64,000 bases of DNA from Aquatica leii (lineage: Eukaryota; Arthropoda; Insecta; Coleoptera; Lampyridae): positions 46,062,837 to 46,126,836 of the forward strand of contig CM069438.1 in the NCBI GenBank assembly GCA_035610365.1, written 5' to 3'. Made by a program: the position numbers and the translations under genes. The notes under the pieces were generated by a model. The model did not search any database, was not told the DNA's origin, and saw only the letters and a program-made list of their open reading frames with translations. Shown here piece by piece: positions 63,082-64,000 of this stretch; the stretch's first letter is position 1, and each line of letters starts with the position of its first letter.

Positions 63082-64000
63082 TTAATACTTTGTGTAATAA
63101 CCATTATTTTGTATGCATGCTTCTAATCTAGACTGCATAGAGTTTACTAAATTTTCACACAACTGTGATCCCCGAAAACGTTCCCAAACTAATTGTGAAT
63201 GTTGGATAATATTTTCAGGTGTTATAAATTGAATATCACTATCCCAGTTTCTGATCATTGCACCCCACATATTTTCAATTGGGTTCAAATCTGCTGATCT
63301 CGCTGGTCATTCAATTATGTCAACTTCGTTTTGATCTTCAATGCAGTTTCTAACAATTCGTGCTATATGAATAGGAGAATTATCCTGGACTAAGTGAATA
63401 ATTTCCAGCTCATCTTGTGGAAATATTCTTCTCACAGAAAGTACCAAGATATTATCTAAAATATTCAGGTATTGCTCTGAAGTAAATCGAGGTGGTGTCA
63501 CTTGCACTAACTCTCCTGGACTCGCTTGAGATATCCATTCCCACACTCCAGCTGTCACTCTACCACTTTTCCTATTGGGCAAAACATGTTCTATATTATA
63601 ACGAGTGTTTTGTGGTCTCCACACTGTAGTTGGACATTGATCAGTACTAGAAAATACTTTTTCTGTAAAGATAACAGTACTCCAATCCAAATTTAAATAT
63701 TGGCGACAAAAGCGAAACCGAGCTGCAGCATGACGCTCTGTAATGTAAGGTTTACTTGCCGGTTTTCTACAATGTAAATTTGATTCGTGTAAACGTCTCT
63801 GAATGGTGGAAACAGAACAATTAATATTCAGCGTTTCCTGCATTTTTTTGGCAAGTTGTAAAAGGATTTTATAATGGATAGCCGAGTATGTCCGCATTTT
63901 CTTGCCGAGAAGTAATTCTAGGCTAAGGTGGTCTGTTGCTTACAAGTGGCCTATTACCAACTTCCTGACCTTTCGTAATCCATCGCCGGATTTGTTTAAT
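63082..64000 (-). pseudogene. Tc1-like transposase, broken, runs off the window
   Basis: A DDE transposase of the Tc1 group, read on the minus strand; its N-terminus lies beyond 64000. From the edge, RRWITKGQEVGNRPL is the linker between the helix-turn-helix segments. A frame change near 63900 leads to the main frame, with the second helix-turn-helix (CSVSTIQRRLHESNL) and the catalytic domain. The first catalytic aspartate is missing: IFTEKVF stands where IFTDEKVF is expected, an in-frame loss of one codon. The second (LVQDNSPIH) and the third acid, E in NPIENMWG, are present, 35 residues apart. A TGA at 63307-63309 replaces the conserved tryptophan before PARS. It is therefore inactive three times over. 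Part of an incomplete transposon in this window. Confidence 0.9.

Overview
The window looks like nuclear DNA of an insect or a close arthropod. It is very AT-rich and packed with mobile elements of families common in insect genomes: Ty3/gypsy and BEL/Pao LTR elements, a Penelope-like element with a GIY-YIG endonuclease, APE-type LINEs, piggyBac, and Tc1/mariner transposons. I recognise no host protein-coding gene, rRNA or tRNA, and nothing bacterial. It reads as transposon-filled intergenic or pericentromeric DNA ending in a satellite array. All assignments come from reading translated motifs and aligning repeat copies by eye.

Layout. 1-6.7 kb: a family C repeat, an inverted LTR-like element (A1), then a Penelope-like element with a hammerhead-ribozyme-like 3' motif. 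8-11 kb: a second family A copy with a 4-bp target duplication, a truncated piggyBac and a gag-protease relic. 12.4-13.5 kb: LTR-like element B1. 14.9-18.1 kb: a Tc1/mariner-superfamily transposon with about 357-bp inverted repeats and a transposase with two stops, split by LTR-like element A3. 18.4-18.6 kb: a cluster of heat-shock-element-like sites. 19.4-28.1 kb: a four-level nest. A 5'-truncated Ty3/gypsy element holds LTR-like element B2; B2 holds a TA-repeat-targeted element with mirrored GAGATCC subterminal motifs (D); D holds a 3'-truncated LINE. 29.9-32.7 kb: a near-complete but inactivated piggyBac placed exactly at the junction of a 225-bp tandem duplication. 34.5-40.1 kb: an LTR element (E) with a gag-like region and no recognisable pol. 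43.85-57.8 kb: about 14 kb of a ~180-bp satellite with higher-order structure. 57.8-62.1 kb: two BEL/Pao fragments in opposite orientation around a non-autonomous element full of GCCAC/GTGGC motifs. 63.1-64 kb: a broken Tc1-like transposase that runs off the window.

The relationships here are historical rather than metabolic. Target-site duplications give the order of insertion. Gypsy came before B2, B2 before D, and D before the LINE. The mariner came before A3, and the 225-bp duplication probably came before the piggyBac. The items most worth checking are element D, the higher-order satellite, the piggyBac/duplication junction, the heat-shock-element cluster, the AACCGG cluster near 41.4 kb and the GCCAC element.
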